In this document: one piece after another, positions 42,629 through 50,949 of the stretch
Numbering within the stretch: position 1 is the first letter of the stretch
How the letters are laid out: every line of letters starts with the position of its first letter
NCBI GenBank assembly: GCA_964500445.1
Contig: CAZCOG010000004.1
Coordinates: 131,422 to 195,421, forward strand
Length of the DNA stretch: 64,000 nt
Direction: 5' to 3'
DNA from: Persicitalea sp964500445
Lineage (GTDB): Bacteria; Bacteroidota; Bacteroidia; Cytophagales; Spirosomataceae
Made by a program: the position numbers and the translations under genes
Notes under the pieces: model-generated
The model's input: the letters and a program-made list of their open reading frames with translations, nothing else
What the model was told of the DNA's origin: nothing
Database searches by the model: none

Positions 42629-43151
42629 ATTTGTGTACTAATGGCAAGTACCTTTCAACTACTATATTTTTATGGTGAAGTGCGTGACCAACGACCACAA
42701 ATCCCAGAGCTCCGGCCGAAATCTGAACTTTTGAAGCTACCCCAGTCCGGCACAATATGGACTCAGGCCAATATTGGAATTGGGCAATGGTCGACGCTCT
42801 GACCATTTCGAACTCAGTAAATAGATCTTCCAAAGTTCTATTTTTAACCTCAGCATTTTCAGCGTAAAAATTTTCTTCAAAACCCGGTAATTCAGTACGG
42901 TCATTTCGGGCAAAGCGCAAAGCACGGTAACTCATAATTCTTTCCGTGTCAATACAATGCTGAAATATCTGTTTGATAGTCCATTTACCTGGTTCGTAGA
43001 TTCTTTCTCCAATTGCTTCAAGTAATACCTGATCGGGATAGAGGTTTTTGGGAGAAAACTTTTTCAGGGCATCGATCAAATCGATGTTTTCGACCAGATT
43101 GATATAACGGTCGAAGAACTGGGGTTTGGGATCAATTTCGTTTGCTTTCAT
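42627..43151 (-). CDS. DinB-like (DinB_2) metal-dependent protein
   Basis: The 174-residue protein is a four-helix bundle of the DinB/YfiT group, which holds one metal with three His and includes thiol S-transferases. The first His is in WTIKQIFQHCIDTERIMSYR, shown in part as IFQHCIDTERI (about 63-73), and the other two in FVVVGHALHHKNIVVERY (about 151-168). The spacing fits DinB_2. There is no signal peptide. Start ATG at 43151; 65 bases away the divergent glycosyltransferase gene begins. The substrate is unknown. Confidence 0.85.
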   Translation of the reverse strand: MKANEIDPKPQFFDRYINLVENIDLIDALKKFSPKNLYPDQVLLEAIGERIYEPGKWTIKQIFQHCIDTERIMSYRALRFARNDRTELPGFEENFYAENAEVKNRTLEDLFTEFEMVRASTIAQFQYWPESILCRTGVASKVQISAGALGFVVVGHALHHKNIVVERYLPLVHK

Positions 43152-43162
43152 AGTTTTTAAAA

Positions 43163-43198
43163 CAGAATGCCGAAATTAGCGATTTTTCCGGCATTCTG
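43163..43198. promoter_or_regulatory. Ten-base inverted repeat in the DinB/glycosyltransferase divergent spacer
   Basis: Perfect arms CAGAATGCCG (43163-43172) and CGGCATTCTG (43189-43198) with a 16-base spacer fill most of a 65-base divergent spacer. Symmetric placement suits a regulator acting on both genes. Confidence 0.4.
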
Positions 43199-43216
43199 CC
43201 GGACGGCCGCCACTTC

Positions 43217-44398
43217 ATGAAACTTTTACTTTTCGATACCGTCCTGGACGGTCACCATGCTGATTACCTGACTCATCTGATCGAGTACTGGCATGAACAA
43301 AAAATAGAAGGCATACTATATATAGTTGCGCCCCAGGGACTCGCCGGACAGTTTTCTTCTGAGATTACCAGCAACACTCGAATAAAATTTTCTGAGCTTA
43401 CTCCACAGGAAACTGATAGAATAAGAGACTCGTCCATGGTTGGCCGCTCTTTCACGTCCTGGAATATTTATCTTAAGTACGCCCGATTTATACGTCCCGA
43501 CCATGCCCTTCTCATGTACTTCGATCTTTTCCAGCTGGGTTTTTGGTTGGGTCGGAAATCACCTTGTCCTGTTTCTGGCATATACTTCCGGCCTAATTTT
43601 CAACGGTCTGAAAATGCTTCTTTGAAAGGAAGACTGGTACTTCGGTCGAAGAAATTTATGCTCCGCCGTGTATTAGCAAAGTCTGATTTCGGGGTACTTT
43701 TTTGCCTGGATAAATCAGCGGTTCCCGAAATACTGACCATCGCGAAAGGAGCAAACGTCCTGCCTCTCAGCGACCCTGTTAAGTATTTCTCACATTCCAA
43801 TGATCCAGTAGAAGCAGAGTGGCAGAAACTCGACTTAGAAAAATCACGTAAGGTATTTCTATTGTTTGGCTATTTGGATGACCGCAAGGGAATTGAACCC
43901 GTACTGGATTCTCTCGCCTTGTTAACACCAGAAGAAAGCAAGCGTGTGACGCTGGTGTTGGCCGGTCCCATCAGTGATAGTTTTGGCCAATTGGTGAAAT
44001 CAAAGATAGATTCAATACATACCGATGCGCAGATTGTGTGTCTTTTTCAGACATTCAAAGGGCCAGCTATTCAATATCTCTTCGCTCAGTCTGACTTTGT
44101 CCTGACCCTCTACCAAAGACATGTTGGAATGAGTTCAATCGTAGTGAGGGCCGCATTAGCTCAGAAGCCCCTTATATCCTCGGACTTTGGGTACTTAGGT
44201 ACTTTGGTAGGCAGCAGTAAACTAGGAATTAGGGTAGATTCCGAATCGCCCGCTGCGATTTGTGAAGCCTTCAGGCATGCCTTGCAGAGACAATTTATTT
44301 TCGACCGCCACGCAGCAGAGAGGCTCGCTAAGGAAAATACGCCCCAAGCCTTTGCACAGCAGATTATAAAAGGGATATCAGGAAAACCTGAGCGATAA
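43217..44398 (+). CDS. Glycosyltransferase, family 4-like
   Basis: The 393-residue protein has the GT-B fold. The N-terminal domain begins LLLFDTVLDGHHADYLTHLI (3-22). The C-terminal domain shows KVFLLFGYLDDRKGIEPVLD (about 212-231), VTLVLAGPI, the QYLFAQSDFVLTLYQRHVGM region with Glu/Gly positions of the nucleotide-sugar site (about 291-310), and LAQKPLISSDFGYLGTLV. No membrane segments are present, so it works in the cytosol or at the inner face of the membrane. The EX7E motif is not clear, so its exact family remains open. It is divergent from the DinB-like gene. It may decorate a lipid or a polysaccharide. Confidence 0.8.
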   Translation: MKLLLFDTVLDGHHADYLTHLIEYWHEQKIEGILYIVAPQGLAGQFSSEITSNTRIKFSELTPQETDRIRDSSMVGRSFTSWNIYLKYARFIRPDHALLMYFDLFQLGFWLGRKSPCPVSGIYFRPNFQRSENASLKGRLVLRSKKFMLRRVLAKSDFGVLFCLDKSAVPEILTIAKGANVLPLSDPVKYFSHSNDPVEAEWQKLDLEKSRKVFLLFGYLDDRKGIEPVLDSLALLTPEESKRVTLVLAGPISDSFGQLVKSKIDSIHTDAQIVCLFQTFKGPAIQYLFAQSDFVLTLYQRHVGMSSIVVRAALAQKPLISSDFGYLGTLVGSSKLGIRVDSESPAAICEAFRHALQRQFIFDRHAAERLAKENTPQAFAQQIIKGISGKPER

Positions 44399-44410
44399 AA
44401 TCAGTATTTA

Positions 44411-45646
44411 TTATCGCTCCACGTAATCCAGATCTTTTGTGAAAGTTTCTTCGATAAATGCCAGCGACAGCAACGCAATGGCCGCAACGGCAACGCCAAG
44501 TACCAGTCCGGCCTGAATCACGCCCATTGATCCTTTTAACCACACAAAAAGTGAGGCAAATGGGATTGTTGCTCCCCGAACAAAGTTTGGAATGGTAGTT
44601 GCCACCGTAGCACGAATATTAGTACCAAACAGCTCGGCCGCAATGGTGATAAACAACGTCCAGTACCCATTACAAAAGCCCAGAAATGCACAGAGCATGT
44701 AGAACGAAAATGCCTCGGACACGGGTAGCATGAGGTATAGTGTCATCATGACTACGGAAAGAATTATAAACAGACCAATAACCTGCTTACGACTTTTGAG
44801 TGCCTGACTGAGCAAACCACTGAAAATGTCTCCGAATACCTGCCCGGTGAAAGCCAACATAACAGCCTTTCCAGCATTGATCCCTTCGATTCCCTTGGCT
44901 GCGGCAAATTCAGGTGAAAAGGTAATCAAGATCCCTACTACAAACCAAATCGGAAGGCCGACGACGATCGCCATGAAGTACTTCCTGAGCCGCGTCGGAT
45001 TAGTAAAAATGCTCAAAACATCCCCCCTATTCACAGCTTTCTCTTTCAAATGCTGAAACATACCCGATTCGAAAACATTGAATCTTAGAATCAACAGCGT
45101 CAATCCTAGCCCACCGCCAACAAAATAGGATACCCGCCACTGAAACAGATCAGCTACGAAATAAGCCAGAATCGCGCCCAGCACGCCCAATGTAGCAACA
45201 AGTGTAGTACCATAGCCCCGGATTTCTTTGGGCAGTACTTCAGTCACGAGTGTAATACCGGCACCTAACTCACCCGCCAGCCCCACACCCGCAATGAACC
45301 GCAATATCGCGTACATTTCCAGGCTATTTACAAAGCCATTGGCTATGTTCGCCAGGGAATACATGACAATGGACCCGAATAATACTGAGAGACGTCCCCG
45401 CTTATCCCCCAGAACTCCCCAAAGGACGCCCCCAATCAGCAGCCCTGCCATTTGCCAGTTGAGCAGGGTTATCCCCTCAGGCAAAAGTTGGTCACCGCTT
45501 ACACCCAGTTCCTGTAAACTAGGTACTCGCACGACGCTGAAAAGGAAGAGGTCGTACATATCCACCATGTATCCCAACGCTGCTACCAGCACGGGGATTC
45601 TAAGCAGTTGGGAAATAACTGAGGGATTTTGCGATTTCGAGCTCAT
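44411..45646 (-). CDS. MFS transporter (sugar/organic acid type)
   Basis: The 411-residue protein has about 12 membrane segments and the MFS signature between helices 2 and 3 (GVLWGVLGDKRGRLSVLFGS, about 77-96). VGLAGELGAGITLVTEVLPK (about 138-157) fits the organic acid/sugar proton symporter group. A second half repeats the pattern (IFSGLLSQALKSRKQVIG, AELFGTNIRATVATTIPN). It is the last of five minus-strand genes with a GH88 enzyme and sugar oxidoreductases, so it probably takes up the sugar acid or disaccharide that they degrade. The start ATG 45646 follows a 72-base spacer with a hairpin. Confidence 0.9.
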   Translation of the reverse strand: MSSKSQNPSVISQLLRIPVLVAALGYMVDMYDLFLFSVVRVPSLQELGVSGDQLLPEGITLLNWQMAGLLIGGVLWGVLGDKRGRLSVLFGSIVMYSLANIANGFVNSLEMYAILRFIAGVGLAGELGAGITLVTEVLPKEIRGYGTTLVATLGVLGAILAYFVADLFQWRVSYFVGGGLGLTLLILRFNVFESGMFQHLKEKAVNRGDVLSIFTNPTRLRKYFMAIVVGLPIWFVVGILITFSPEFAAAKGIEGINAGKAVMLAFTGQVFGDIFSGLLSQALKSRKQVIGLFIILSVVMMTLYLMLPVSEAFSFYMLCAFLGFCNGYWTLFITIAAELFGTNIRATVATTIPNFVRGATIPFASLFVWLKGSMGVIQAGLVLGVAVAAIALLSLAFIEETFTKDLDYVER

Positions 45647-45676
45647 TCGAATTATTGAAAAGAGAAAAGTGGAAAA

Positions 45677-45713
45677 TTGAAAGTGGAAAAAACTTACTTT
45701 TCTCCACTTTCAA
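45677..45713 (-). promoter_or_regulatory. Hairpin between SDR and MFS genes
   Basis: Arms TTGAAAGTGGA (45677-45687) and TCCACTTTCAA (45703-45713) with a 15-base loop, followed on the minus strand by a T/C-rich stretch. It may lower transporter expression relative to the upstream genes by partial termination or mRNA processing. A nearby direct repeat of AGTGGAAAA adds slipped forms. Confidence 0.45.
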
Positions 45714-45718
45714 CGGAG

Positions 45719-46486
45719 TTAAAGACGGTCGATCAGCATACCACCATCTACATGAATAACTTGTCCAGTCGAATAGGGAAAATCACCCCGGACAAGTGAG
45801 GCGACGGCTTTTCCCACGTCATCGGGAGTGCCCCATCGCGGTTGAAGTGCCATTCCTCCTTCGAACAGCTGGTCGTATTTGCCTTGTACTTTTGAGGTCA
45901 TATCGGTGGCTATAACGCCTGGTCGCACCTCATATACCGGAATTCCGATTTCGGCCATTTTGACCGCAAAAAGTGCAGCTGCCATAGCCAGTCCGGCTTT
46001 AGAAATGCAATACTCGCCGCGATTGATCGACGCTACTGTGGCGGAAATAGAGGTAACAAAAACGATAGTTCCCTCGAAATCAGGATTACTTTCTTTGGCC
46101 TCAGTCATCCGGTTGGCAATAGCCTGCGTCAGAAAAAAAGGGCCTTCCAAGTTGGTATCAAGGAGATCACGAAAGCTTTCGGGGGTAGTAGTCAGCAAGT
46201 CGAGCCGCTGCTTGGGAGCAATACCAGCATTATTGACCAGTACATTCAGCCCGCCCAGTTTTTCATAAGCTTCCTCTACAATGCGCGCCCGATCGTCTGC
46301 CGAGGCGATGCTGCCTTGACAATACTCTACTTTTACGCCCAATTCGCGGAGGTCTTTGAGAGTTTCCATTACCAATTCTTCGGAGCGCACTCCGTTGATG
46401 GCAATGTCATACCCTTCCCGAGCCAGGCTTCGCGCAATTCCTAAGCCAATCCCCCGGCTTCCGCCCGTAATTAATGCTGTTTTCAT
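45719..46486 (-). CDS. SDR family oxidoreductase (FabG-like)
   Basis: The protein of 255 residues from ATG 46486 is a classical short-chain dehydrogenase using NAD(P). The cofactor motif is ALITGGSRGIGLGIA (4-18), NNAGIAP is conserved, the catalytic Ser is in VTSISATVAS and the pair Tyr/Lys in GEYCISKAGLAM (about 163-167). The C-terminus DGGMLIDRL matches the family. The ATG overlaps the stop of the upstream Gfo/Idh/MocA gene by four bases (ATGA). In this operon it may reduce or oxidise a keto sugar acid derived from the GH88 product. The frame continues a few codons upstream without a better start. Confidence 0.9.
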   Translation of the reverse strand: MKTALITGGSRGIGLGIARSLAREGYDIAINGVRSEELVMETLKDLRELGVKVEYCQGSIASADDRARIVEEAYEKLGGLNVLVNNAGIAPKQRLDLLTTTPESFRDLLDTNLEGPFFLTQAIANRMTEAKESNPDFEGTIVFVTSISATVASINRGEYCISKAGLAMAAALFAVKMAEIGIPVYEVRPGVIATDMTSKVQGKYDQLFEGGMALQPRWGTPDDVGKAVASLVRGDFPYSTGQVIHVDGGMLIDRL

Positions 46487-47628
46487 AGTTCTTCTACGTC
46501 TACCCAGCACCGTTTCTCCCAGCTCTCAATGCCTTTCTCAGCCAACTGAACACCTTTGGCACCTTCCTTCAAATCCCAGGGGAATGGGGTGTCTATCACA
46601 ATATGTTTTAGAAATAATTCCCACTGCGCCTTAAATGCATTGTCGAACAATTCCTGCTCAGGCACCTTCGCCCAGCCTTCGAAGAAATCAATAGGTTGCG
46701 GAATATCGGGGTTCCAAACGGGTTTGGGTGTATTGCCATAATGCTGAGTCACGCACTCACGAAGTCCCGCCACAGCAGATCCCTTCGTGCCGTCAACATG
46801 CAAGGTAAGCAGGTCGTCCCGGCGTACGCGCGTGGTCCAGGAAGAGTTGAACTGAGCAATTACTCCGCCTTCCAATTCAAAGGTAGCATAGCAAGCATCA
46901 TCAGCGGTCGCTTTGTAAGGCTTTCCCTGCTCATCAATTCGCTCCTCAATGTGGGTGGCACCCAGACAGGACACGGCTTTGACTTTGCCAAACAGATGGT
47001 CAAGCACGTAACGCCAGTGACACAGCATATCAACGATAATCCCGCCGTCATCTTCTTTCCGGTAGTTCCATGAAGGACGCTGGGCCGGAACACTGTGGCC
47101 CTCAAATACCCAATAGCCAAACTCTCCGCGCACAGATAGTATCTCACCAAAGAAATCGTTCTCCATCAGGCGCTTCAGTTTCAGCATTCCGGGTAACCAT
47201 AGTTTATCCTGGACAACGCCGTTTTTAAGTCCGGCTTTTGTACAAATTTCGTACAATTCCAGGGCTTCCTCGGTTGAAGTACCCGTAGGTTTCTCACAGT
47301 AAATATTTTTTCCGGCTTCAATGGCCTTCTTCACTGCGGCAGCGCGGCGGCCCGTCACCTGCGAATCAAAATAGATTTGATAGTGCGGATCGTTGATGAC
47401 CGAATCGAGATCGGTGGTGTATTTTTCTACGCCCGAGCGTTCGCACAAATCCTTTAATTTAGCCTCATTGCGACCTACCAAAATGGGGTCGGGCATGATA
47501 ACCTCGTCCGCAGAAAGCTTTACGCCCCCTTGCTCACGAATCGCTTTGATTGATCGCAGCAAGTGTTGGTTGGTTCCCATGCGTCCAGTGACGCCATTCA
47601 TTATTATGCCTATGGTATGCGTTTTCAT
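46483..47628 (-). CDS. Gfo/Idh/MocA family oxidoreductase
   Basis: The 381-residue protein binds NAD(P) in an N-terminal Rossmann domain (GIIMNGVTGRMGTNQHLLR, 8-26) and has the family EKP motif in NIYCEKPTGTSTEEAL (about 108-123). The C-terminal beta domain shows GGIIVDMLCHWRYVLDHLFG (about 190-209), where His stands near the active site. It oxidises or reduces a sugar or sugar acid at a ring carbon. It lies 40 bases downstream of the isomerase gene and overlaps the SDR gene by four bases. Start ATG at 47628. Substrate not known; the context indicates a uronate or plant sugar derivative. Confidence 0.9.
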   Translation of the reverse strand: MKTHTIGIIMNGVTGRMGTNQHLLRSIKAIREQGGVKLSADEVIMPDPILVGRNEAKLKDLCERSGVEKYTTDLDSVINDPHYQIYFDSQVTGRRAAAVKKAIEAGKNIYCEKPTGTSTEEALELYEICTKAGLKNGVVQDKLWLPGMLKLKRLMENDFFGEILSVRGEFGYWVFEGHSVPAQRPSWNYRKEDDGGIIVDMLCHWRYVLDHLFGKVKAVSCLGATHIEERIDEQGKPYKATADDACYATFELEGGVIAQFNSSWTTRVRRDDLLTLHVDGTKGSAVAGLRECVTQHYGNTPKPVWNPDIPQPIDFFEGWAKVPEQELFDNAFKAQWELFLKHIVIDTPFPWDLKEGAKGVQLAEKGIESWEKRCWVDVEEL

Positions 47629-47667
47629 TCACTAAAAAGTTGACAGTTAATTTTTCGTTGTAATGTA

Positions 47668-48483
47668 TTAGACCTTCTCCTGGAAAGCTTGGGTGATATT
47701 ATTTAAAAATTGTTGTTGGTCTTGCTGCCAGTAGATGTTTGAAAAAATCTCGACTTCCACGAAACCGTCGAAACCTGTGGCATCTACCCAGCGGCTGATT
47801 TTCTTTATGTCGATACAACCTTCGCCCATTAAGCCTCGGTCGTTCAGCATATCTATGGTATTTACCTTCCAGTCGCAAACGTGGTAAGCGAGTAGATCCC
47901 CATTATTGCCACAACGCTGAATCTCAGCTTCCAGGTTGGGTTCCCACCAGACATGATAAACATCTACGGCGATTCCTACAAAAGGTGAGTCGATGGACTC
48001 CGATAAGTCATTGGCCTGGGCCAGCGAGTTGATTGCCGAACGGTCAGCTGCATACATAGGATGCAACGGCTCGATGGCCAGTTTGACATTCAGCTGTTCA
48101 GCCAATGGCAAAACGGCTTCTATTCCGGTCTTAATTTGTTCGCGCGAGGTCTCCAGGGGCTGATCCGGCGATGCGCCACAAACAAGTACTATAAGCGGAG
48201 CACCCAGGGCCGCCGCTTCCTCCACCAACTTTTTGTTGTGGTCAATAGCTTTGGCACGCTCCTGCGCACTGGTATGCGGAAAAAAGCCACCCCGGACGTA
48301 GGATACTACTTCCAAACCATTGTTGCGGATCAGTTCGCCGGCCTGAGCGTGGGTCATGCCTTCGACAGCATTTTGCCATACACTTATGCCTTTCACACCG
48401 GCAGCGGCGTAACGCTCAACCGATTCGGCCAGCGACCAGGGCTTGGTAGTAATGGTATGAATGCAGCAACGGTCAAGATTCAT
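47668..48483 (-). CDS. Sugar phosphate isomerase/epimerase (TIM barrel)
   Basis: The 271-residue protein is a second cytosolic member of the xylose-isomerase-like family (no signal peptide, unlike the gene at 27231-28151). Metal ligands fit KLAIEPLHPMYAA (Glu about 138), VGIAVDVYHVWWEP (Asp and His about 172-175), AYHVCDWKV (His about 202) and FVEVEIFSNIYW (Glu about 246). It probably interconverts keto sugars or sugar acids in the GH88 operon. It lies 144 bases downstream of the GH88 gene and 40 bases upstream of the Gfo/Idh/MocA gene. Start ATG at 48483. Confidence 0.88.
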   Translation of the reverse strand: MNLDRCCIHTITTKPWSLAESVERYAAAGVKGISVWQNAVEGMTHAQAGELIRNNGLEVVSYVRGGFFPHTSAQERAKAIDHNKKLVEEAAALGAPLIVLVCGASPDQPLETSREQIKTGIEAVLPLAEQLNVKLAIEPLHPMYAADRSAINSLAQANDLSESIDSPFVGIAVDVYHVWWEPNLEAEIQRCGNNGDLLAYHVCDWKVNTIDMLNDRGLMGEGCIDIKKISRWVDATGFDGFVEVEIFSNIYWQQDQQQFLNNITQAFQEKV

Positions 48484-48627
48484 ATTTGTGAATTAGATTT
48501 TATTGGTAATGAGAAAGATTAGGTACCTTTTCATTCAATTTTTTTACAAAAATCAGGATACCTAGCCAGTCAACGCTAAGAATCGATTTGATACTGATGG
48601 ATTTATGTTAAACCGGTACTTAGCCAA

Positions 48628-50010
48628 TTATTTTACTGCCCCCAAATAATTGTAGTAGGGATCGTCTTTTATAATACGCTGTAAGTAAAGCGCAACTTCA
48701 CGAGCGTGGTAATCGCCCCACATGCTTGATTCGCCACAAGGTACTTTTTGGCCCTCGGGAATATAATCCCAACCATTAGGCTGGTGATACACCGAATGCA
48801 GAATCAGCCCTTCGTGCTTTGGATCGGTAGATAAGTAAGGTTCATCGAACAGTGTGTCAAGTGCGGTAAGTCCGGCCTGCCAGTAGCGAGTACCTTCGTC
48901 AGTTTGGCCTTTGTCTCGCAGGTACTTTCCCAATCGCAATAATCCCTGCGCTCCAATAGCGGCAGCCGAGCTGTCGATGGGTTCGTAGTCATTAAAGGGA
49001 TCAGACTTTTCCTTGGTGTAATCCCCCAGTTTATAGAGTTGGGGAGACCCGGTGTCCCAGTATGGGATACCATCGGCGGCGGTATTGTCAATAAAGAAGT
49101 CATTCGTGGCGCGAGCAGCTTTCAAATAAATTTGTTCAACAGCTTCACGTCCGCCAAAGGGTGCCAGTTCCTCGTCGGAGAAATACGCCAGCGTTTCGAG
49201 TTGCTCCGGAAAACCTATCATTGCCCAAGCCAGACCACGCGTCCAGGTTGTGAAGCCAGAAAAGCCCTGTTGGCTATTAGGACAACGGTAGTTGCCATCA
49301 TTCACATTAAAAATGGATTCATGCGCCGACCTTCCCCACTCATCGTAAATATCCCGACCTTCGCCGTAGTAGATTGAATATTTCGCCGTAGCTAGTGCAT
49401 GCTTGATGCCGCGTTCGAGCAAGCTGGTTTTCAAGTCATTTTCTCCCATCAGGCTATGTCCAAGCAGATGCGAAACCATTACGGCCCGTACAGAACGAAT
49501 AGTATCTACGAATAGCGAATGAGGCCCATTAAAAGAATAGATGTACCCGCCACCATCCTTGATCGGAGTCCAGCGCTTCGCCTGCACGGCGCCTGAAAGT
49601 TTGAGGGCTATTTCGTAAAAATTTCTTTCCCATTCGTTTTCCTCAATCCGGCCTTCATTCATTAGCCGCACCAAATTTCCGTAAGTACTTACGTTGTTGA
49701 AGCCGTGATCATGCACCCCAAAATGCCCCACGTGCGACGCCATCTGCTTGACAGTATGCTCTTTGGCCATTTGCAAATATGCTTCATCGCCCGTTGCGTC
49801 GTATTGAAGTACTTCGGCTCCATAACGGAATCCCTCCGTCCATTCGGTCCAACCACGCGTAGTGTATTGGCCTTTTACGGTGAACACAGGTGAGCCTTTG
49901 GCAGGATCGTAATTATTGTTGAGAAGGTTGATTTTTTCGCCGGACAATTGCCACAGCCTATCAAGTTTGGGTTGGAGGTCAGAAGCAGTTAAGCTTTCTT
50001 TAATTTGCAT
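48628..50010 (-). CDS. GH88-like unsaturated glucuronyl hydrolase
   Basis: The 460-residue protein is an alpha6/alpha6 barrel of the GH88/GH105 group. Such enzymes hydrate the double bond of unsaturated uronic acids left by polysaccharide lyases and release a keto sugar. Typical blocks are TRGWTEWTEGFRYGAEVLQY, GFSGFTTWTRGLAWAMIGFP (about 249-268), PIDSSAAAIGAQGLLRLGKY (about 347-366) and CGESSMWGDYHAREVALYL near the C-terminus. Active-site Asp candidates lie in VHDHGFNNV and IFNVNDGNYRC. There is no signal peptide, so it acts in the cytosol on imported oligosaccharides. It is the first gene of the catabolic operon. Confidence 0.85.
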   Translation of the reverse strand: MQIKESLTASDLQPKLDRLWQLSGEKINLLNNNYDPAKGSPVFTVKGQYTTRGWTEWTEGFRYGAEVLQYDATGDEAYLQMAKEHTVKQMASHVGHFGVHDHGFNNVSTYGNLVRLMNEGRIEENEWERNFYEIALKLSGAVQAKRWTPIKDGGGYIYSFNGPHSLFVDTIRSVRAVMVSHLLGHSLMGENDLKTSLLERGIKHALATAKYSIYYGEGRDIYDEWGRSAHESIFNVNDGNYRCPNSQQGFSGFTTWTRGLAWAMIGFPEQLETLAYFSDEELAPFGGREAVEQIYLKAARATNDFFIDNTAADGIPYWDTGSPQLYKLGDYTKEKSDPFNDYEPIDSSAAAIGAQGLLRLGKYLRDKGQTDEGTRYWQAGLTALDTLFDEPYLSTDPKHEGLILHSVYHQPNGWDYIPEGQKVPCGESSMWGDYHAREVALYLQRIIKDDPYYNYLGAVK

Positions 50011-50154
50011 TGAGGAGTGATTGAATTCTAAACAGGTATGGGTGTTGATTTATACACAAAGCAACGGACGACCGTTTGCTAATGCCTCCCTTACACTTTT
50101 TTCGATAAAAAACGGCGAATTCCTGTAAACTGGTGGGTCCCAGAAAATAATAAA

Positions 50155-50180
50155 GGCGACAAGAAAAATTTCTTGTCGCC
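50155..50180 (-). terminator. Rho-independent terminator of hydrophilin-like gene
   Basis: Perfect 12-base arms GGCGACAAGAAA and TTTCTTGTCGCC separated by AA form a hairpin 24 bases after the stop codon, with a T-rich tail on the minus strand. Confidence 0.78.
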
Positions 50181-50203
50181 CTATTAATGGAGTGAATTAT
50201 ATG

Positions 50204-50458
50204 TTACTCGTTGTCGCTCACATGTTGGGTTTGGGTGCGCTCAGTTTCTTTGTCACGCTCCTCCCAACCTTTGCTCTCGTTGCGTTGCTCCTGCTGACTA
50301 CCTTCGCTGTTTCTCTGCGACTGCTGCCCGCTTCCGCTCTGGCGTTGCTCTTGCTGTCCTCCCCGATCGCTCTGTGATTGCGAATGTCCGCCACCACTTT
50401 GTTGCTGGCTTTGATTAGGCTTATTTTTGTCTTGATCCTGATTCTGTGAATTTTCCAT
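50204..50458 (-). CDS. Low-complexity hydrophilic protein (hydrophilin-like)
   Basis: The 84-residue product is made almost only of Gln, Ser, Asn, Gly, Glu, Arg and Lys, with no hydrophobic core. Its parts are KPNQSQQQSGGGHSQSQSDR and QRQSGSGQQSQRNSEGSQQE; it starts MENSQNQDQDKN. Such proteins are disordered and in bacteria are often made under osmotic or desiccation stress; a function here is inferred only from composition. ATG at 50458 and a strong terminator bracket a monocistronic gene. Q/S/G codons form imperfect repeats in the DNA. It could also be a spurious frame in a repetitive stretch, but the terminator and start argue for a gene. Confidence 0.6.
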   Translation of the reverse strand: MENSQNQDQDKNKPNQSQQQSGGGHSQSQSDRGGQQEQRQSGSGQQSQRNSEGSQQEQRNESKGWEERDKETERTQTQHVSDNE

Positions 50459-50949
50459 GATTGAAAAAGTTTAAGTGTTTAGAAATAAAGTTTTACTTAA
50501 ATTCATGATAGGTACTTAAAAAAATGTTCCAATCTGATACCGGCCTCTGAACAACAAAATACCTTACAAGTACATTTACCTAACTACTTTGATTACAGCG
50601 TTTTCAATAAAGAATTTATTTTATACGTACTTTAATTTACTTATTTATTCGTGACACTTTGTTGAAATTAATACTCAGAATCTTTCTATATCCCCAACTT
50701 TTCAATCAATTCGCGTTGAGAACAGTCTATTCTCAGATATGGTAGTTTCATGTAAGTACTTGGTGTAATAATTGAAAACATTTAATATAACCATCTGATA
50801 ATCATAACTAATACCCTAAGTACCTTACTTAATGCTATCAAACTTTAAATGGCTGGCCCCGGAATCCTGGCCTTAATTACCTCACATTTTCTGACCAAAT
50901 AGCCCAACTTCGATTCTTACCTTTCAGAAACCAGCCTTATATCTTTCGA
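50459..50949. other. AT-rich divergent spacer with several GTAC words
   Basis: The 491-base spacer separates the hydrophilin-like gene and the nitrilase gene. It has no plausible open frame and no clear promoter match. GTAC occurs five times, more than expected for such AT-rich DNA. Stretches of A and T suggest bent DNA. Confidence 0.55.
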
